A stretch of DNA of 64,000 nt, from contig OX424563.1 of NCBI GenBank assembly GCA_949152475.1, positions 40,186,120 to 40,250,119 on the forward strand, read 5' to 3'. Position 1 is the first letter of the stretch, and each line of letters begins with the position of its first letter. This document shows positions 12,701 through 25,866 of this stretch, one piece after another. Below the pieces are notes generated by a model, which worked only from the letters and a program-made list of their open reading frames with translations, did no database searches and was not told the origin of the DNA. This DNA is from Terebella lapidaria (lineage: Eukaryota; Annelida; Polychaeta; Terebellida; Terebellidae). The position numbers were made by a program, and so were the translations under genes.

Positions 12701-14738
12701 GGAGCATCGCATGTCCATCGTACGATGGAGCCTTGCATGTCAATCATACGGTGGGGCGTCACATGTCCATCGTACAGTGGAGCATCGCATGTCCATCGCA
12801 CGGTGGAGCGTCAGATGTCCATCGTACGGTGGAGCATCACATGTCCATCGTACTGTGAAGCATCGCATGTCGATCGTACGGTGGAGCGTCACATGTCCAT
12901 CGTACAGTGGAGCATCGCATGTCCATCGTACGGTGGAGCGTCACATGGCCATCGTACAGTGGAGCATCGCATGTCCATCGTACAGTGGAGTGTCACATGT
13001 CCATCGTATGGTGGAGCATCAGATGTCCATCGTACGGTGGAACATCGCATGTCCATCGTACGGTGGAGCATCGCATGTCGATCGTACGGTGGAGCATCGC
13101 ATGTCCATCGTACGATGGAGGATCCCATGTCCATCGTACGGTGGAGCGTCACATGTCCATCATACGGTGGAGCATCCCATGTCCATCGTATGATGGGGCA
13201 TCGCATGTCCATCGTACGGTGGGGCGTCACATGTCCATCTTACGGTGGAGCATCGCTAGTCCATCATACGATAGAGCATCCCATGTCCATCGTACGATGG
13301 AGCATCGCATGTCCATCGTACGGTGGAACGTCACATGTCCATCGTACAGTGGAGCGTCGCATGTCCATCGTACAGCGGAGTGTCACATGTCCATCGTATG
13401 GTGGAGCATCAGATGTCCATCGTACGGTGGAACATCGCATGTCCATCGTACGGTGGAGCATCGCATGTCGATCGTACGGTGGAGCATCGCATGTCCATCG
13501 TACGATGGAGGATCCCATGTCCATCGTACGGTGGAGCATCACATGCCGATCATACGGTGGAGCATCGCATGTCGATCGTACGGTGGAGCGTCACATGTCC
13601 ATCATACAGTGGAGCCTCACATGTCCATCATACGGTGGAGCATCACATGTCCATCGTACCGCGAAGCATCGCATGTCCATCGTACAGTGGAGCATCGCAT
13701 GTCCATCGTACATTGGAGCGTCCCATGTGCATCGTACGGTGGAGCGTCTCATGTCCATCGTACGATGGAGCGTCACATGTCCATCGTACAGTGGAGCGTC
13801 GCTTGTCCTTCGTACGGAGGAGCGTCAGATGTCCATCGTACGGTGGATTGTCACATGTCCATCGTACAATGGAGCGTCACATGTCCATCGTACGGTGAAG
13901 CGTCACATGTCCATCGTACGATGGAGCGTCGCATGTCCATCGTACGGCGGAGCGTCACATGTCCATCGTACAGTGGAGCGTCGCTTGTCCTTTGTACGGA
14001 GGAGCGTCAGATGTCCATCGTACAGTGGATTGTCACATGTCCATCGTACGATGGAGCGTCGCATGTCCATCGTACGGTGGAGCATCGCATGTCCATCGTA
14101 CGGTGGAGCGTCACATGTCCATCCTACGGTGGAGTATCCCATGTCCATCATACGATGGAACGTCGCATGTCCATCGTACGGTGGGGCGTCACATGTCCAT
14201 CTTACGGTGGAGCATCGCTAGTCCATCATACGATAGAGCATCCCATGTCCATCGTACGATGGAGCGTCGCATGTCCATCGTACGGTGGAGCGTCACATGG
14301 CCATCGTACAGTGGAGCATCGCATGTCCATCGTACAGTGGAGTGTCACATGTCCATCGTATGGTGGAGCATCAGATGTCCATCGTACGGTGGAACATCGC
14401 ATGTCCATCGTACGGTGGAGCATCGCATGTCGATCGTACGGTGGAGCATCGCATGTCCATCGTACGATGGAGGATCCCATGTCCATCGTACGGTGGAGCA
14501 TCACATGCCGATCATACGGTGGAGCATCGCATGTCGATCGTACGGTGGAGCGTCACATGTCCATCGTACAGTGGAGCCTCACATGTCCATCATACGGTGG
14601 AGCATCACATGTCCATCGTACCGCGAAGCATCGCATGTCCATCGTACAGTGGAGCATCGCATGTCCATCGTACATTGGAGCGTCCCATGTGCATCGTACG
14701 GTGGAGCGTCACATGTCCATCATACATTGGAGCGTCCC
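9775..14738 (+). repeat. Higher-order repeat B, copy 1 (about 4.96 kb)
   Basis: Variants here recur 4,964 bp downstream up to about 10.5 kb and 4,990 bp downstream from about 10.8 kb, one monomer more. Shared markers include two CGATGGGTGG units (10149 and 11030), the unit missing one A (GGTGGGCGTC, about 10385), the CACTCGGTGG unit (11861), the CCGCGAAGC unit (13659) and CATGGCCATC units. About 190 monomers make one B unit. An internal 962-bp duplication (about 13264-13720 against 14226-14682) lies near its right end. Confidence 0.87.
13264..13720 (+). repeat. Internal duplication in HOR-B, offset 962 bp
   Basis: This 17- to 18-monomer stretch is repeated 962 bp (37 monomers) later at 14226-14682, and again in copy 2 of HOR-B at 18254 and 19216. 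It starts with CATACGATAGAGC and runs through the GGAGGATCCC, CATGCCGATC and CCGCGAAGC units. Related versions appear in HOR-E (31503 and 34168) and at 61518. Confidence 0.8.
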
Positions 14739-17700
14739 ATGTTCATCGTACGGTGGAGCATCACATGTCCATCGTATGATGGAGCGTCCCATGTCCATCG
14801 CACTGTGGAGCGTCACATGTCCATCTTATGGTGGAGCTTCGCTAGTCCATCGTACGATGGAGCGTCGCATGTCCATCGTACGGTGGAGCGTCACGTGTCC
14901 ATCGTACGATGGAGCGTCGAATGTCCATCTTACGGTGGAGCTTCGCTAGTCCATCGTATGGTGGAGCGTCGCATGTCCATCTTACGGTGGAGCGTCACAT
15001 GTCCATCGTACGGTGGAGCGTCACATGTCCATCCTACGGTGGAGCGTCCCATGTCCATCGTACGGTGGAGAGTCACATGTCCATCGTACGGTGGAGCATA
15101 GCATGTCCATCGATGGGTGGAGCGTCACATGTCCATCGTACGATGGAGCATCCCATGTCCATCGTACGGTGGAGCGTCACATGTCCATTATACGGTGGAG
15201 CATCCCATGTCCATCGTACAGTGGAGCATCGCATGTCCATCGTAGAGTGGAGCGTCGCATGTCCATCGTACATTGGAGCGCCCCATGTCCATCGTACGGT
15301 GGAGCGTCACATGTCCATCGTACGGTGGAGCATAGCATGTCCATCGTACGGTGGGCGTCAGAGGTCCATCGTACGGTGGAGCGTCCCGTGTCCATCGTAC
15401 GATGGAGCGTCGCATGTCCATCTTACGGTGGAGCTTCGCTAGTCCATCGTACGGTGGAGCGTCGCATGTCCATCGTACGATGGAGCACCCATGTTCATTG
15501 TACGGTGGAGCCTCGCATGTCCATCGTACGGTGGAGCGTCACATGTCCATCATACATTGGAGCGTCCCATGTCCATCGTACGGTGGAGCATCACATGTTC
15601 ATCGTACAGTGGAGCATCGCATGTCGATCGTACAGTGGAGCGTCACATGTCCATCATACATTGGAGCGTCCCATGTCCATCGTACGGTGGAGCATCACAT
15701 GTCCATCGTACGGTGGAGCATCGCATGTCGATCGTACGGTGGAGCGTCCCATGTCAATCGTACGAAGGAGCGTCGCATGTCCATCGTACGGTGGAGCGTC
15801 ACATGTCCATATTACGGTGGAGCATCGCTAGTCCATTGTACGATGGAGCGTCGCATGTCCATCGTACAGTGGAGCATCTCAGGTCCATCTTACGGTGGAG
15901 CGTCACATGTCCATCGTACGGTGGAGCGTCACATGTCCATCCTACGGTGGAGCATCCCATGTCCATCGTACGGTGGAGCGTCACATGTCCATCATACGGT
16001 GGAGCATAGCATGTCCATCGATGGGTGGAGCGTCACATGTCCATCGTACGATGGAGCATCCCATGTCCATCGTACGGTGGAGCGTCACATGTCCATCATA
16101 CGGTGGAGCATAGCATGTCCATCGTACGGTAGAGCGTCAGATGTCCATCGTATGGTGGAGCGTCACATGTCCATCGTACGGTGGAGCATAGCATGTCCAT
16201 GGTACGGTAGAGCGTCAGATGTCCATCGTACAATGGAGCATCACATGTTTATCGTACGGTGGAGCATCGCATGTCCATCGTATGATGGAGCGTGAGATGT
16301 CCATCGTATGGTGGAGCATCACATGTCCATCGTACTGTGAAGCATCGCATGTCGATCGTACGGTGGAGCGTCACATGTCCATCGTACGATAAAGCGTCGC
16401 ATGTCCATCGTACGGTGGAGCATCGCATGTCCATCGTACGATGGAGCCTTGCATGTCAATCATACGGTGGGGCGTCACATGTCCATCGTACAGTGGAGCA
16501 TCGCATGTCCATCGCACGGTGGAGCGTCAGATGTCCATCGTACGGTGGAGCATCACATGTCCATCGTACTGTGAAGCATCGCATGTCGATCGTACGGTGG
16601 AGCGTCACATGTCCATCGTACAGTGGAGCATCGCATGTCCATCGTACGGTGGAGCGTCAGATGTCCATCGTATGGTGGAGCGTCACATGTCCATCGTACA
16701 GTGGAGCGTCACATGTCCATCGTATGGTGGAGCATCGCATGTCTATCGTACGGTGGAGCGTCAGATGTCCATCGTACGATGGAGCGTCGCATGTCCATCG
16801 TATGGTGGAGCGTCACATGTCCATCCTACGGTGGAGCCTCGCATGTCCATCACTCGGTGGAGCGTCACATGTCCATCGTACGATGGAGCATCGCATGTCG
16901 ATCGTATGGTGGAGCGTCACATGTCCATCGTACTGTGGAGCGTCGCATGTCCATCTTACGGTGGAGCGTCGCTAGTCCATCGTAAGATGGATCATCACAT
17001 GTCCATCGTACGGTGGAGCATAACATGTCGATCGTACGGTGGAGCGTCACATGTCCATCGTACGATGGAGCATCCCATGTCCATCGTACGGTGGAGCATC
17101 ACATGTCCATCGTACCGTGGAGCCTCGCATGTCCATCATACGGTGGAGTGTCACATGTCCATCGTACGGTGGAGCGTCCCATGTCCATCGTACAATGGAG
17201 CATCACATGTCTATCGTACGGTGGAGCATCGCATGTCCATCGTATGATGGAGTGTGAGATGTCCATCGTACTGTGAAGCATCGCATGTCGATCGTACGAT
17301 GGAGCATCACATGTCCATCGTACGATGGAGCATCCCATGTCCATCGTACGGTGGAGCATCACATGTCCATCGTACAGTGGAGCCTCGCATGTCCATCATA
17401 CGGTGGAGCGTCCCATGTCCATCGTACGGTGGAGCGTCCCATGTCCATCGTACGGTGGAGCATCGCATATCCATTGTACGGTGGAGCGTCAGATGTCCAT
17501 CGTACAATGGAGCATCACATGTCTATCGTACGGTGGAGCATCGCATGTCCATCGTATGATGGAGCGTGAGATGTCCATCGTATGGTGGAGCATCACATGT
17601 CCATCGTACTGTGAAGCATCGCATGTCGATCGTACGGTGGAGCGTCACATGTCCATCGTACGATAAAGCGTCGCATGTCCATCGTACGGTGGAGCATCGC

Positions 17701-19705
17701 ATGTCCATCGTACGATGGAGCCTTGCATGTCAATCATACGGTGGGGCATCACATGTCCATCGTACAGTGGAGCATCGCATGTCCATCGCACGGTGGAGCG
17801 TCAGATGTCCATCGTACGGTGGAGCATCACATGTCCATCGTACTGTGAAGCATCGCATGTCGATCGTACGGTGGAGCGTCACATGTCCATCGTACAGTGG
17901 AGCATCGCATGTCCATCGTACGGTGGAGCGTCACATGGCCATCGTACAGTGGAGCATCGCATGTCCATCGTACAGTGGAGTGTCACATGTCCATCGTATG
18001 GTGGAGCATCAGATGTCCATCGTACGGTGGAACATCGCATGTCCATCGTACGGTGGAGCATCGCATGTCGATCGTACGGTGGAGCATCGCATGTCCATCG
18101 TACGATGGAGGATCCCATGTCCATCGTACGGTGGAGCGTCACATGTCCATCATACGGTGGAGCATCCCATGTCCATCGTATGATGGGGCATCGCATGTCC
18201 ATCGTACGGTGGGGCGTCACATGTCCATCTTACGGTGGAGCATCGCTAGTCCATCATACGATAGAGCATCCCATGTCCATCGTACGATGGAGCATCGCAT
18301 GTCCATCGTACGGTGGAACGTCACATGTCCATCGTACAGTGGAGCGTCGCATGTCCATCGTACAGCGGAGTGTCACATGTCCATCGTATGGTGGAGCATC
18401 AGATGTCCATCGTACGGTGGAACATCGCATGTCCATCGTACGGTGGAGCATCGCATGTCGATCGTACGGTGGAGCATCGCATGTCCATCGTACGATGGAG
18501 GATCCCATGTCCATCGTACGGTGGAGCATCACATGCCGATCATACGGTGGAGCATCGCATGTCGATCGTACGGTGGAGCGTCACATGTCCATCATACAGT
18601 GGAGCCTCACATGTCCATCATACGGTGGAGCATCACATGTCCATCGTACCGCGAAGCATCGCATGTCCATCGTACAGTGGAGCATCGCATGTCCATCGTA
18701 CATTGGAGCGTCCCATGTGCATCGTACGGTGGAGCGTCTCATGTCCATCGTACGATGGAGCGTCACATGTCCATCGTACAGTGGAGCGTCGCTTGTCCTT
18801 CGTACGGAGGAGCGTCAGATGTCCATCGTACGGTGGATTGTCACATGTCCATCGTACAATGGAGCGTCACATGTCCATCGTACGGTGAAGCGTCACATGT
18901 CCATCGTACGATGGAGTGTCGCATGTCCATCGTACGGCGGAGCGTCACATGTCCATCGTACAGTGGAGCGTCGCTTGTCCTTCGTACGGAGGAGCGTCAG
19001 ATGTCCATCGTACAGTGGATTGTCACATGTCCATCGTACGATGGAGCGTCGCATGTCCATCGTACGGTGGAGCATCGCATGTCCATCGTACGGTGGAGCG
19101 TCACATGTCCATCATACGGTGGAGTATCCCATGTCCATCGTACGATGGAACGTCGCATGTCCATCGTACGGTGGGGCGTCACATGTCCATCTTACGGTGG
19201 AGCATCGCTAGTCCATCATACGATAGAGCATCCCATGTCCATCGTACGATGGAGCGTCGCATGTCCATCGTACAGTGGAGCGTCACATGGCCATCGTACA
19301 GTGGAGCATCGCATGTCCATCGTACAGTGGAGTGTCACATGTCCATCGTATGGTGGAGCATCAGATGTCCATCGTACGGTGGAACATCGCATGTCCATCG
19401 TACGGTGGAGCATCGCATGTCGATCGTACGGTGGAGCATCGCATGTCCATCGTACGATGGAGGATCCCATGTCCATCGTACGGTGGAGCATCACATGCCG
19501 ATCATACGGTGGAGCATCGCATGTCGATCGTACGGTGGAGCGTCACATGTCCATCGTACAGTGGAGCCTCACATGTCCATCCTACGGTGGAGCATCACAT
19601 GTCCATCGTACCGCGAAGCATCGCATGTCCATCGTACAGTGGAGCATCGCATGTCCATCGTACATTGGAGCGTCCCATGTGCATCGTACGGTGGAGCGTC
19701 ACATG
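14739..19705 (+). repeat. Higher-order repeat B, copy 2 (about 4.97 kb)
   Basis: This is the tandem second copy of HOR-B, with the same CGATGGGTGG units (15113 and 16020), GGTGGGCGTC unit (about 15349), CACTCGGTGG unit (16851) and CCGCGAAGC units (18649 and 19610). Between about 15540 and 15700 the order of monomers differs from copy 1 and one monomer is gained, indicating a local rearrangement. Correspondence ends near 19705, where the sequence passes into the CATCTCATG-type segment. Confidence 0.87.
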
Positions 19706-20325
19706 TCCATCGTACAGTGGAGCATCGCATGTCGATCGTACGGTGGAGCATCGCATGTCGATCGTACGGTGGAGTGCCACATGTCCATCGTATGATGGAG
19801 CATCTCATGTCCATCGTACTGTGGAGCATCTCATGTCCATCGTACGGTGGAGCGTCACATGTCCATCGTACGGTGAAGCGTCACATGTCCATCGTACGAT
19901 GGAGCGTCGCGTGTCCATCGTACGGCGGAGCGTCACATGTCCATCGTACAGTGAAGCGTCGCTTGTCCTTCGTACGGAGGAGCGTCAGATGTCCATCGTA
20001 CGGTGGATTGTCACATGTCCATCGTACGATGGAGCGTCGCATGTCCATCGTACGGTGGAGCATCGCATGTCCATCGTACGGTGGAGCGTCGCATGTCCAT
20101 CGTACGGTGGGGCGTCACATGTCCATCTTACGGTGGACCATCGCTAGTCCATCATACGATAGAGCATCCCATGTCCATCGTACGATGGAGCGTCGCATGT
20201 CCATCGTACGGTGGGGCGTCACATGTCCATCTTACGGTGGAGCATCGCTAGTCCATCATACGATAGAGCATCCCATGTCCATCGTACGATGGAGCGTCGC
20301 ATGTCCATGATACGATGGAGCGTCG
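19706..20325 (+). repeat. Dispersed CATCTCATG-type satellite segment
   Basis: The monomers from about 19600 to 20150 (CCGCGAAGC, CATTGGAGCG, GTGCATCG, GAGTGCCACATG, two successive GAGCATCTCATG units, GGTGAAGCG, CTTCGTACGGAGG) form a signature block. The same order is found near 28244, 30285 (partial), 31738, 34403, 59211 and 63031. It is the most widely spread HOR fragment in the window, and its copies sit at junctions between other HOR types. Confidence 0.78.
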
Positions 20326-20923
20326 CATGTCCATGAGACGGTGGAGCGTCGCATGTCCATCGCACGATGGAGCGTCGCATGTGCATCATACAGTGGAGCT
20401 TTGCATGTCCATCATACAGTGGAGCGTCACATGTCTATCATACGGTGGAGCGTCACATGTCCATCGTACGGTGGAGCATCGCATGTCTATCGTACGGTGG
20501 AGCATCAGATGTCCATCGTACAGTGGAGCATCACATGTCCATCGTACGGTGGAGCAACGCATGTCCATCGTACGTTGGAGCGTCACATGTCCATCATACG
20601 GTGGAGCATCCCATGTCCATCGTACGATGGAGCGTCGCATGTCCATCATACGGTGGAGCGTCACATGTCCATCATACGGTGGAGTATCCCATGTCCATCG
20701 TACGATGGAGCGTCGCATGTCCATCGTACGGTGGGGCGTCACATGTCCATTTTACGGTGGATCTTCGCTAGTCCATCATACGATAGAGCATCCCATGTCC
20801 ATCGTACGATGGAGCGTCGCATGTCCATCGTACGGTGGGGCGTCACATGTCCATCTTACGGTGGAGCATCGCTAGTCCATCATACGATAGAGCATCCCAT
20901 GTCCATCGTACGATGGAGCGTCG
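20326..20923 (+). repeat. 598-bp duplication, copy 1
   Basis: The monomer with CATGAGACGG at 20326 recurs at 20924, an offset of 598 bp (23 monomers). The following 13 or so monomers (CATCGCACGATGG, GTGCATC, GAGCTTTGCATG, GAGCAACGCATG) agree up to about 20660, after which the copies differ. Confidence 0.8.
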
Positions 20924-22290
20924 CATGTAAATGAGACGGTGGAGCGTCGCATGTCCATCGCACGATGGAGCGTCGCATGTGCATCGTACAGTGGAGCTTT
21001 GCATGTCCATCATACAGTGGAGCGTCACATGTCCATCGTACGTTGGAGCGTCACATGTCCATCGTACGGTGGAGCATCGCATGTCTATCGTACGGTGGAG
21101 CATCAGATGTCCATCGTACAGTGGAGCATCACATGTCCATCGTACGGTGGAGCAACGCATGTCCATCGTACGTTGGAGCGTCACATGTTCATCATACGGT
21201 GGAGCATCCCATGTCCATCGTACGATGGAGCGTCGCATGTCCATCATACGGTGGAGCGTCACATGTCCATCTTACGGTGGAGCCTCGCATGTCCATCATT
21301 CGGTGGAGCGTCACATGTCCATCGTACGGTGGAGTGTCACATGTCCATTATACGGTGGAGCGTCCCATGTCCATCGTGCGGCAGAGCGTCACATGTCCAT
21401 CGTACGGTGGAGCATCGCATGTCCATCGTACAGTGGAGCGTCAGATGTCCATCGTACGATGGAGCGTCACATGTCAATCATACGTGGAGCTTCAAATGTC
21501 CATCGTACGATGGAGCATCCCATGTCCATCGTACGGTAGAGCCTTGCATGTCCATCATACGGTGGAGCGTCACATGTCCATCGTATAGTGGAGCACCGCA
21601 TGTCCATCGTACAGTGGAGCATCGCATGTCCATCGTACATTGGAGCGTCCCATGTCCATCGTACGGTGGAATGTCACATGTCCATCGTACAGTGGAGCAT
21701 CACATGTCGATCGTACGGTGGAGCATCGCATGTCGATCGTATGGTGGAGCGTCACATGTCCTTCGTATGATGGAGCGTCCCATGTCACATGTCCATCGTA
21801 TGATGGAGCGTCCCATGTCCATCGTACTTTGGAGCGTCACCTGTCCATCTTATGGTGGAGCTTCGCTAGTTCATCGTACAATGGAGTATCGCATGTCCAT
21901 CGTACGGTGGAGTGTCACGTGTCCATTGTACAGTAAAGCATCGCATGTCCATCATACAGTGGAGCGTCGCATGTCCATCGTACCGTGGAGCATCACATGT
22001 CCATCATACGATGGAGCGTCGCATGTCCATCGTATGGTGGAGCGTCACATGTCCATCGTACGGTGGAGCGTCCCATGTCCATCGTACGGTTTACCATCAC
22101 ATATCCGTTGTACAGTGGAGCGTCAGATGTCCATCGTACGGTGGAGCATCACATGTCTATCGTACGATGGAGCATCGCATGTCCATCGTATGGTGGAGCT
22201 TAGATGTCCATTGTACGGTGGAGCGTCACATGTCCATCATACGGTGGAGCGTCCCATGTCCATCGTACGGTGGAGCGTCACATGTCCATC
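20924..22290 (+). repeat. Block C, copy 1 (about 1.37 kb)
   Basis: This block recurs 14,612 bp downstream (562 monomers exactly) at 35536-36902. Shared rare features are the CATGAGACGG unit, GAGCAACGC, GTGCGGCAGAGC (21379), the unit lacking bases at CATACGTGGAGC (21478), the 7-bp partial monomer CATGTCA at 21781-21787, and the GAGCTTAGATG unit at 22197. The shared 7-bp scar shows common descent. The first unit differs from the distant copy (GTAAATGAG here, GTCCATGAG there). Confidence 0.86.
21781..21787 (+). repeat. 7-bp partial monomer (CATGTCA)
   Basis: Only seven bases separate two CATG monomer starts here instead of 26, a 19-base loss. The same scar is at 36393-36399 in the second copy of Block C. 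It is a useful breakpoint marker. Confidence 0.9.
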
Positions 22291-23394
22291 ATACAGTGGA
22301 GCTTCGCTAGTTCATCGTACGATGGAGCATCGCATGTCCATCGTACGGTGGAGCGTCAGATGTCCATCGTATGGTGGAGCATCGCATGTCGATCGTACGG
22401 TGGAGCGTCTCATGTCCATCGTACGATGGAGCGTCACATGTCCATCGTACAGTGGGGCCTCGCATGTCAATCGTACGGTGGAGCGTCACATGTCCATCGT
22501 ACGATGGAGCATCCAATGTCCATCGTACGGTGGAGCATCGTATGTCGATCGTACGGTGGAGCGTCTCATGTCCATCGTACGATGGAGCATCACATGTCCA
22601 TCGTACAGTGGGGCCTCGCATGTCAATCGTACGGTGGAGCGTCACATGTCCATCGTACGATGGAGCTTCCAATGTCCATCGTACGGTGGGGCGTCGCATG
22701 TCCAGCGTATGGTGGAGCATCGCTAGTCCATCGTACGGTGGAGCATCACATGTCCATCTTACGTTGGAGCATCGCTAGTCCATCGTACGATGGAACGTCG
22801 CATGTCCATCGTACAGTGGAGCCTCGCATGTCCATCATACGGTGGAGCGCCACATGTCCATCGTATGCTGGAGCGTCACATGTCCATCCTCCGGTGGAGC
22901 ATCCCATGTCCATCGTACGGTGGAGCGTCACATGTCCATCGTACGAAGGAGCATCCCATGTCCATCGTACGGTGGAGCGTCACATGTCCATCGTACAGTG
23001 GAGCCTTGCATGTCAATCATACCGTAGAGCGTCACATGTCCATCGTACAGTGGAGCATCACATGTCCATCGTATGGTGGAGCGTTAGATGTCCATCGTAT
23101 GGTGGAGCTTCACATGTCCATCGTACGATGGAACGTTGCATGTCCATCATACGGTGGAGCGTCACCTGTCCATCTTACGGTGGAGCATCGCTAGTCCATC
23201 ATACGATGGAGCGTCGCATGTCCATCGTACGATGGAGCGTCACATGTCCATCGTACAGTGGAGCGTCGCATGTCCATCGTACAGTGGAGCGTCGCATGTC
23301 CATCGTACAGCTGAGTGTCACATGTCCATCGTATTGTGGAGCATCAGATGCCCATCGTACGGTGGAGCATCGCATGTCCATCGTACGGTGGAGC
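22291..23394 (+). repeat. Satellite linker with a 156-bp tandem
   Basis: No gene is present. Six monomers beginning at 22385 (GTCGATCG, GCGTCTCATG, GTGGGGCCTCG, GTCAATCG, CATCCAATG series) repeat at 22541, an offset of 156 bp. The same six-unit series occurs singly near 24519, 25402 and 56317 inside Block D. The remainder is a mosaic of variants also seen near 28.8-29.5 kb. Confidence 0.75.
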
Positions 23395-24019
23395 ATCGCA
23401 TGTCGATCGTACGGTGGAGCATCACATGTCCATCGTACGATGGAGGATCCCATGTCCATCGTACGGTGGAGCATCACATGTCGATCATACGGTGGAGCGT
23501 CAGATGTCTATCGTACGGTGGAGCATCACATGTCCATCGTACGGTGGAGCATCGCATGTCTATTGTACAATGGAGCGTCAGATGTCTATCGTACGGTGGA
23601 GCATCTCATGTCCATCGTACGGTGGAGCATCGCATGTCCATCGTACAGTGGAGCGTCACATGTCCATCATACGGTGGAGCATCCCATGTCCATCGTACGG
23701 TGTAGCGTCGCATCTCCATCATACGATGGAACGTCGCATGTCCATCGTACGGTGGTGCATCGCATGTCCATCATACAGTGGAGCGTCGGATGTCCATCGT
23801 ACGGTGGAGCATCACATGTCCATTGTACGTGGAGCGTCGCATGTCCATCTTACGATGGAGCGTCGCTAGTCCATCGTACGATGGAGCATCACATGTCCAT
23901 CGTACGGTGGAGCGTCACATGTCCATCGTATAGTGGAGCATTGCATGTCCATCGTACGGTGGAGCATCAGATGTCCATCGTACGGTGGAGCATCACATGT
24001 CCATCGTACGGTGGAGCAT

Positions 24020-24902
24020 TGCATGTCCATCGTATGGTGGAGCATTAGATGTCCATCGTACGGTGGAGCATCACATGTCCATGGTACTGTGAAGCATTAC
24101 ATGTCGATCGTACAGTGGAGTGTCACATGTCCATCGTACGATGGAGCGTCCCATGTCCATCGTACTGTGGAGCGTCGCTTGTCCCCCTTACGGTGGAGCT
24201 TCGCTAGTCCATCGTACGATGGAGCGTCACATGTCCATCATACGGTGGAGCGTCACATGTCCATTGTACAATAAAGCATCGCATGTCCATCATACAGTGG
24301 AGCGTCGCATGTCCATCGTACGGTGGAGCGTCACATGTCCATCGTACATGGAGCGTCGCATGTCCATCTTATGGTGGAGCGTCGCTAGCCCATCGTAAGA
24401 TGGAGCGTTGCATGTCCATCGTTCGGTGGAGCGTCACTTTTCCATCGTACAGTGGAGCATCGCATGTCCATCGTACGGTGGAGCGTCAGATGTCCATCGT
24501 ATGGTGGAGCATCGCATGTCGATCGTACGGTGGAGCGTCTCATGTCCATCGTACGATGGAGCGTCACATGTCCATCGTACAGTGGGGCCTCGCATGTCAA
24601 TAGTACGGTGGAGCGTCACATGTCCATCGAACGATGGAGCATCCAATGTCCATCGTACGGTGGAGCGTCACATGTCCATTGTACAGTGGAGCCTCGCATG
24701 TCAATCGTACGGTGGAGCGTCACATGTCCATCGTACAGTGGAGCATCGCATGTCCATCGTACAGTGGAGCATCGCATGTCCATCGTACGGCGGAGCTTCA
24801 CATCTCCATCGTACGATGGAGCGTCGCATGTCCATCGTACGGTGGAGCATCGCATGTCCATCGTACGGTGGAGCATCGCATGTCGATCGTACGGTGGAGC
24901 GT
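24020..24902 (+). repeat. 883-bp tandem duplication in Block D, first unit
   Basis: The stretch beginning with GAGCATTAGATG (about 24042) and running through TTGTCCCCCTTACGG (24179), the 25-bp GTACATGG unit (24346), GCTAGCCCATCG (24384) and CACTTTTCCATC (24433) is repeated 883 bp later. The offset is 34 x 26 minus 1 because the unit contains the 25-bp monomer. The second copy of Block D (55.9-56.4 kb) has this series once, so the duplication occurred after the two D copies separated or was lost there. Confidence 0.85.
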
Positions 24903-25785
24903 CACATGTCCATCGTATGGTGGAGCATTAGATGTCCATCGTACGGTGGAGCATCACATGTCCATGGTACTGTGAAGCATTACATGTCGATCGTACAGTG
25001 GAGTGTCACATGTCCATCGTACGATGGAGCGTCCCATGTCCATCGTACTGTGGAGCGTCGCTTGTCCCCCTTACGGTGGAGCTTCGCTAGTCCATCGTAC
25101 GATGGAGCGTCACATGTCCATCATACGGTGGAGCGTCACATGTCCATTGTACAATAAAGCATCGCATGTCCATCATACAGTGGAGCGTCGCATGTCCATC
25201 GTACGGTGGAGCGTCACATGTCCATCGTACATGGAGCGTCGCATGTCCATCTTATGGTGGAGCGTCGCTAGCCCATCGTAAGATGGAGCGTTGCATGTCC
25301 ATCGTTCGGTGGAGCGTCACTTTTCCATCGTACAGTGGAGCATCGCATGTCCATCGTACGGTGGAGCGTCAGATGTCCATCGTATGGTGGAGCATCGCAT
25401 GTCGATCGTACGGTGGAGCGTCTCATGTCCATCGTACGATGGAGCGTCACATGTCCATCGTACAGTGGGGCCTCGCATGTCAATAGTACGGTGGAGCGTC
25501 ACATGTCCATCGTACGATGGAGCATCCAATGTCCATCGTACGGTGGAGCGTCACATGTCCATTGTACAGTGGAGCCTCGCATGTCAATCGTACGGTGGAG
25601 CGTCACATGTCCATCGTACAGTGGAGCATCGCATGTCCATCGTACGGCGGAGCGTCACATCTCCATCGTACGATGGAGCGTCGCATGTCCATCGTACGGT
25701 GGAGCATCGCATGTCCATCGTACGGTGGAGCATCGCATTTCGATCGTACGGTGGAGCGTCACATGTCCATCGTATGATGGAGCGT
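24903..25785 (+). repeat. 883-bp tandem duplication in Block D, second unit
   Basis: Second unit of the tandem, with TTGTCCCCCTTACGG at 25062, the 25-bp GTACATGG unit near 25229, GCTAGCCCATCG near 25267 and CACTTTTCCATC near 25316. Differences from the first unit include CATCGTACGATGG at 25509 against CATCGAACGATGG at 24626. Confidence 0.85.
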
Positions 25786-25866
25786 CCCATGTCCATCGTA
25801 CTGTGGAGCATCGCATGTCCATCTTACGGTTGAGCGTAACGTGTCCATTGTACAGCAAAGCATCGC

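Noticed and set aside
12907..14949. A 680-residue open frame, and others over 450 residues (17897-19795, 22204-24048, 25335-27314, 20939-22726, 35452-37230), as tandem-repeat proteins
   Set aside because: The residue patterns MSIVRWSVT, CPSYGGASH and VHRTVERH are the three frames of one 26-bp unit read in turn. Overlapping long frames exist in the other two + frames at the same places, there is no start or end with non-repeat sequence, and indels do not respect codons.
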